Of a DNA stretch of 64,000 bases, positions 62,166 through 64,000 are shown one piece after another. The stretch comes from Acidimicrobiaceae bacterium (GTDB lineage Bacteria; Actinomycetota; Acidimicrobiia; Acidimicrobiales; Poriferisodalaceae). Position 1 is the stretch's first letter, and each line of letters starts with the position of its first letter. The position numbers were made by a program, and so were the translations under genes. Under the pieces are notes generated by a model, which was given only the letters and a program-made list of their open reading frames with translations, ran no database searches and was not told the origin of the DNA. Location of the stretch: positions 1 to 64,000 of the forward strand of contig CAJJCB010000015.1 of the NCBI GenBank assembly GCA_905182565.1, in the 5' to 3' direction.

Positions 62166-63217
62166 TTAAAATACTTCGATCGATGTACCGAGGCGATAAC
62201 AAGTGGGACTTTATGTCTGCTTGCCGACGCGTCGCCATTGGGTCAGCAGCGGTAGTTCTTGTTTGCCTGATAGCTATTCTAGCCAGAGGGCTCAATCTCG
62301 GAATTGAGTTCGAAGGTGGTTCCGTTTGGGAGATTCCCGCCAAGGCCTCTGTTGAACTAGAAACAATTGAAAATGCTGCTTTAAATGCCGGCCTTACAGA
62401 CTCTCGCGTTCAAAAAATAACCGGAGGCGAAGATATCTTTAGAGTACGAGCAGGGTCGACATCAATAGAGAAAGAAAATTCTATTGTTTCTACTTTGGCC
62501 ACAGCTGCTTCAGTAGATGCAGAGTCGATCAGCACGCGAGCAGTTAGCGCTTCCTTCGGTGATCAAGTGGCCGGTAAAGCCCGCAGGGCCTTAGCAGTAT
62601 TCCTTGTTTTGATATCTTTGTACCTGACACTTCGATTCGAATGGAGAATGGCTTTGGGAGCTCTTGTAGCTCTGTTTCATGACCTCGCAATCACGGTTGG
62701 TGTATATGCCATATTCCAAATTGAAGTCACTCCAGCAACCGTTGTCGCCTTCTTGACGATTATGGGTTACTCGCTGTACGACACAATCGTTGTGTTCGAC
62801 CGCGCTAGTGAAAATAAAAAATCGCTGTCGGCGAAAAGTCGGATTACATACCGAAACTTGGCGAACGTCTCATTGAACCAAGTAATAATGCGATCGATAA
62901 ACACCACTATTACTTCGGTTCTACCGGTTGTCTCACTTCTAGTTGTTGGCTCTTTAATCATGGGTGCTACAAGCCTTCAAGAGTTTGCTATTGCCTTGCT
63001 TGTAGGACTTGTAGCCGGAGCTTATAGCTCTTTGTTCGTGGCGATGCCTATTGTGACTGTGCTCAAAGAAAGAGAGCCGCACTGGGTGGCGATGCAAGAA
63101 GCTGCCGATATTCGAGGAACAGAGGACACTTCCAGCGAAGCAGCTGCATTGTTAGCAGCTGGTCAATACAAACGGAACGTGTCACCGCGCCCTCGCAAGA
63201 TCGGTAAAAAACGCTAA
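62162..63217 (+). CDS. secF: Protein translocase subunit SecF
   Basis: A 351-residue partner of SecD: six membrane helices, with GLNLGIEFEGGSVWE near the first loop and the family motif VVAFLTIMGYSLYDTIVVFDR in the bundle. A basic tail (PRPRKIGKKR) ends the protein. Its GTG overlaps the secD TGA. The next gene starts 220 bp later, so the operon may end here. Confidence 0.95.
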   Translation: MIKILRSMYRGDNKWDFMSACRRVAIGSAAVVLVCLIAILARGLNLGIEFEGGSVWEIPAKASVELETIENAALNAGLTDSRVQKITGGEDIFRVRAGSTSIEKENSIVSTLATAASVDAESISTRAVSASFGDQVAGKARRALAVFLVLISLYLTLRFEWRMALGALVALFHDLAITVGVYAIFQIEVTPATVVAFLTIMGYSLYDTIVVFDRASENKKSLSAKSRITYRNLANVSLNQVIMRSINTTITSVLPVVSLLVVGSLIMGATSLQEFAIALLVGLVAGAYSSLFVAMPIVTVLKEREPHWVAMQEAADIRGTEDTSSEAAALLAAGQYKRNVSPRPRKIGKKR

Positions 63218-63343
63218 ATAGTCAATCAAGTTATGAGTCAGTAATCCAGTTGCAGATGACCTATACGAGCTCTTTGTTAGCTATAGAAATAAAAGCGGAT
63301 CTGGTCCCGAAGACGGCTCCTCAAGAAAACTAATTTTTCGCGT

Positions 63344-63415
63344 CCGAAGGAATAGATACCCACAAGAGAAGATTTGTGATCCACTATGACTCATACCTAT
63401 TTCTTATTCCTTCGG
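63344..63415 (+). promoter_or_regulatory. Structured leader upstream of relA
   Basis: CCGAAGGAATA (63344-63354) and TATTCCTTCGG (63405-63415) are perfect 11-bp complements enclosing 50 nt, in which CACAA and TTGTG (63361-63378) can form a second stem. The outer stem ends 11 nt before the GGAGG ribosome site of relA. No T-run follows, so it is more likely a 5' leader structure or protein site than a terminator. Function unknown. Confidence 0.5.
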
Positions 63416-63437
63416 CCTAAGTGGAAAGGAGGTAACG

Positions 63438-64000
63438 ATGGCGGCTGTTTCGAGAGTACTTCCATGGCGACGCGCATCTGCACCTGTTCACACTGAGATC
63501 CAAGGAGTGGTTGATCGCTATAAAGCCAGATGGCCTCGCTACCCAACAGATCTGATTAACGATGCCTATGGAACCGCACTATTAGCCCATCAAGGTCAAC
63601 GAAGAAAATCAGGCGAAAGTTACATCATTCACCCAGTCGCGGTGGCGTCGGTAGTCGCTGAAATGGGGCTTGATGACGTGTCGATAGCCGCGGCGCTGCT
63701 TCACGACGCAGTCGAAGACACAGGAATTGAACTAATTGAAATACGGAATAAGTTCGGCGCGGACGTAGCAGCAATAGTCGATGGGGTAACCAAACTTGAT
63801 CGAGTCAGTTTCGCTACGAAAGAGGCGCAACAGGCAGCGACGCTGAGAAAAATGCTTTTGGCAATGGCACGCGATATGCGGGTCCTGTTAATAAAACTTG
63901 CAGACAGATTGCATAACATGCGAACGATAGGAGCGTTAGAAATATCTAAACAAGAACAGATAGCAAGAGAAACGTTGGATATATACGCTCCGTTAGCTCA
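63438..64000 (+). CDS. relA: RelA/SpoT (p)ppGpp synthetase/hydrolase, N-terminal part
   Basis: The first 187 residues of a bifunctional stringent-response enzyme; the gene runs off the right edge. The HD hydrolase domain is visible: His65 in IIHPVAVA, His89-Asp90 in LLHDAVEDT and LIKLADRLHNMRT. The synthetase and C-terminal regulatory domains lie beyond. AAAGGAGGT before the ATG is an excellent ribosome site. In actinobacteria relA regularly follows secDF, as here. Confidence 0.95.
   Translation, partial: MAAVSRVLPWRRASAPVHTEIQGVVDRYKARWPRYPTDLINDAYGTALLAHQGQRRKSGESYIIHPVAVASVVAEMGLDDVSIAAALLHDAVEDTGIELIEIRNKFGADVAAIVDGVTKLDRVSFATKEAQQAATLRKMLLAMARDMRVLLIKLADRLHNMRTIGALEISKQEQIARETLDIYAPLA

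Overview
This 64 kb window is chromosomal DNA of moderate G+C, densely packed and mostly on the plus strand. The lineage is most likely Actinomycetota, probably an uncultivated and possibly marine Acidimicrobiia-like bacterium. Supporting genes are a mycothiol ligase (mshC), an F420-dependent NADP reductase (npdG), an InhA-type enoyl-ACP reductase, a phosphatidylinositol mannoside block (PIP synthase, PatA-like acyltransferase, PimA-like mannosyltransferase), a single-chain acyl-CoA carboxylase and many acyl-CoA enzymes. Class-level placement is inference. I see no phage, IS element, CRISPR array, rRNA or tRNA.

1-37 kb is a catabolic and accessory region. It opens with two tandem MFS transporter paralogues (the first cut by the window edge). 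Next come an amidase, a stand-alone carboxyltransferase, an epimerase/dehydratase, a prolidase-like M24 peptidase, a DAO-type flavoprotein, a NUDIX hydrolase, a TauD-like dioxygenase, YqeY and an LLM-class monooxygenase. Two tandem non-canonical polysaccharide-deacetylase-fold proteins follow, then a fused two-domain CaiB/BaiF CoA-transferase, a BC-BCCP-CT carboxylase, a MaoC-like dehydratase, a dienelactone hydrolase, an enoyl-CoA hydratase, an ATC-hydrolase-like protein with a DMT permease, and acetoacetyl-CoA synthetase. A plus-strand run (DinB-like protein, coaE, thioesterase, VOC protein, SDR) leads to a HAD phosphatase, acyl-CoA dehydrogenase, a canonical deacetylase, a methyltransferase and an ABC ATPase. 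Together they suggest oxidation of organic acids, amides and branched or odd-chain acyl-CoAs. No single pathway can be read with certainty.

37-45 kb holds a cupin, a heterodimeric ABC exporter with one degenerate ATP site, two CNNM/CorC-type membrane proteins and the InhA-like reductase.

45-53 kb is an actinobacterial thiol and envelope segment. npdG overlaps mshC, whose only plausible start is a CTG inside the motif CTGA. Then come a HIT protein, an unknown membrane protein, PIP synthase, PatA-like and PimA-like enzymes, a peptidase-M48-like protein that has lost its HExxH motif, and a DUF3048 lipoprotein.

53-64 kb is a housekeeping run: pdxS-pdxT, yebC, ruvC-ruvA-ruvB, a GGCT-like protein, queA, tgt, yajC, secD-secF and the start of relA, which has a structured leader. 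The tgt product lacks the cysteines that bind structural zinc in typical bacterial Tgt.

The points most worth a second look are the CTG-started mshC, the zinc-less Tgt, the dead M48-like protein, the non-canonical deacetylase pair, the palindrome-rich intergenic region at 22.8-23.1 kb and the relA leader. I found no clearly new multi-gene defence or mobile system.
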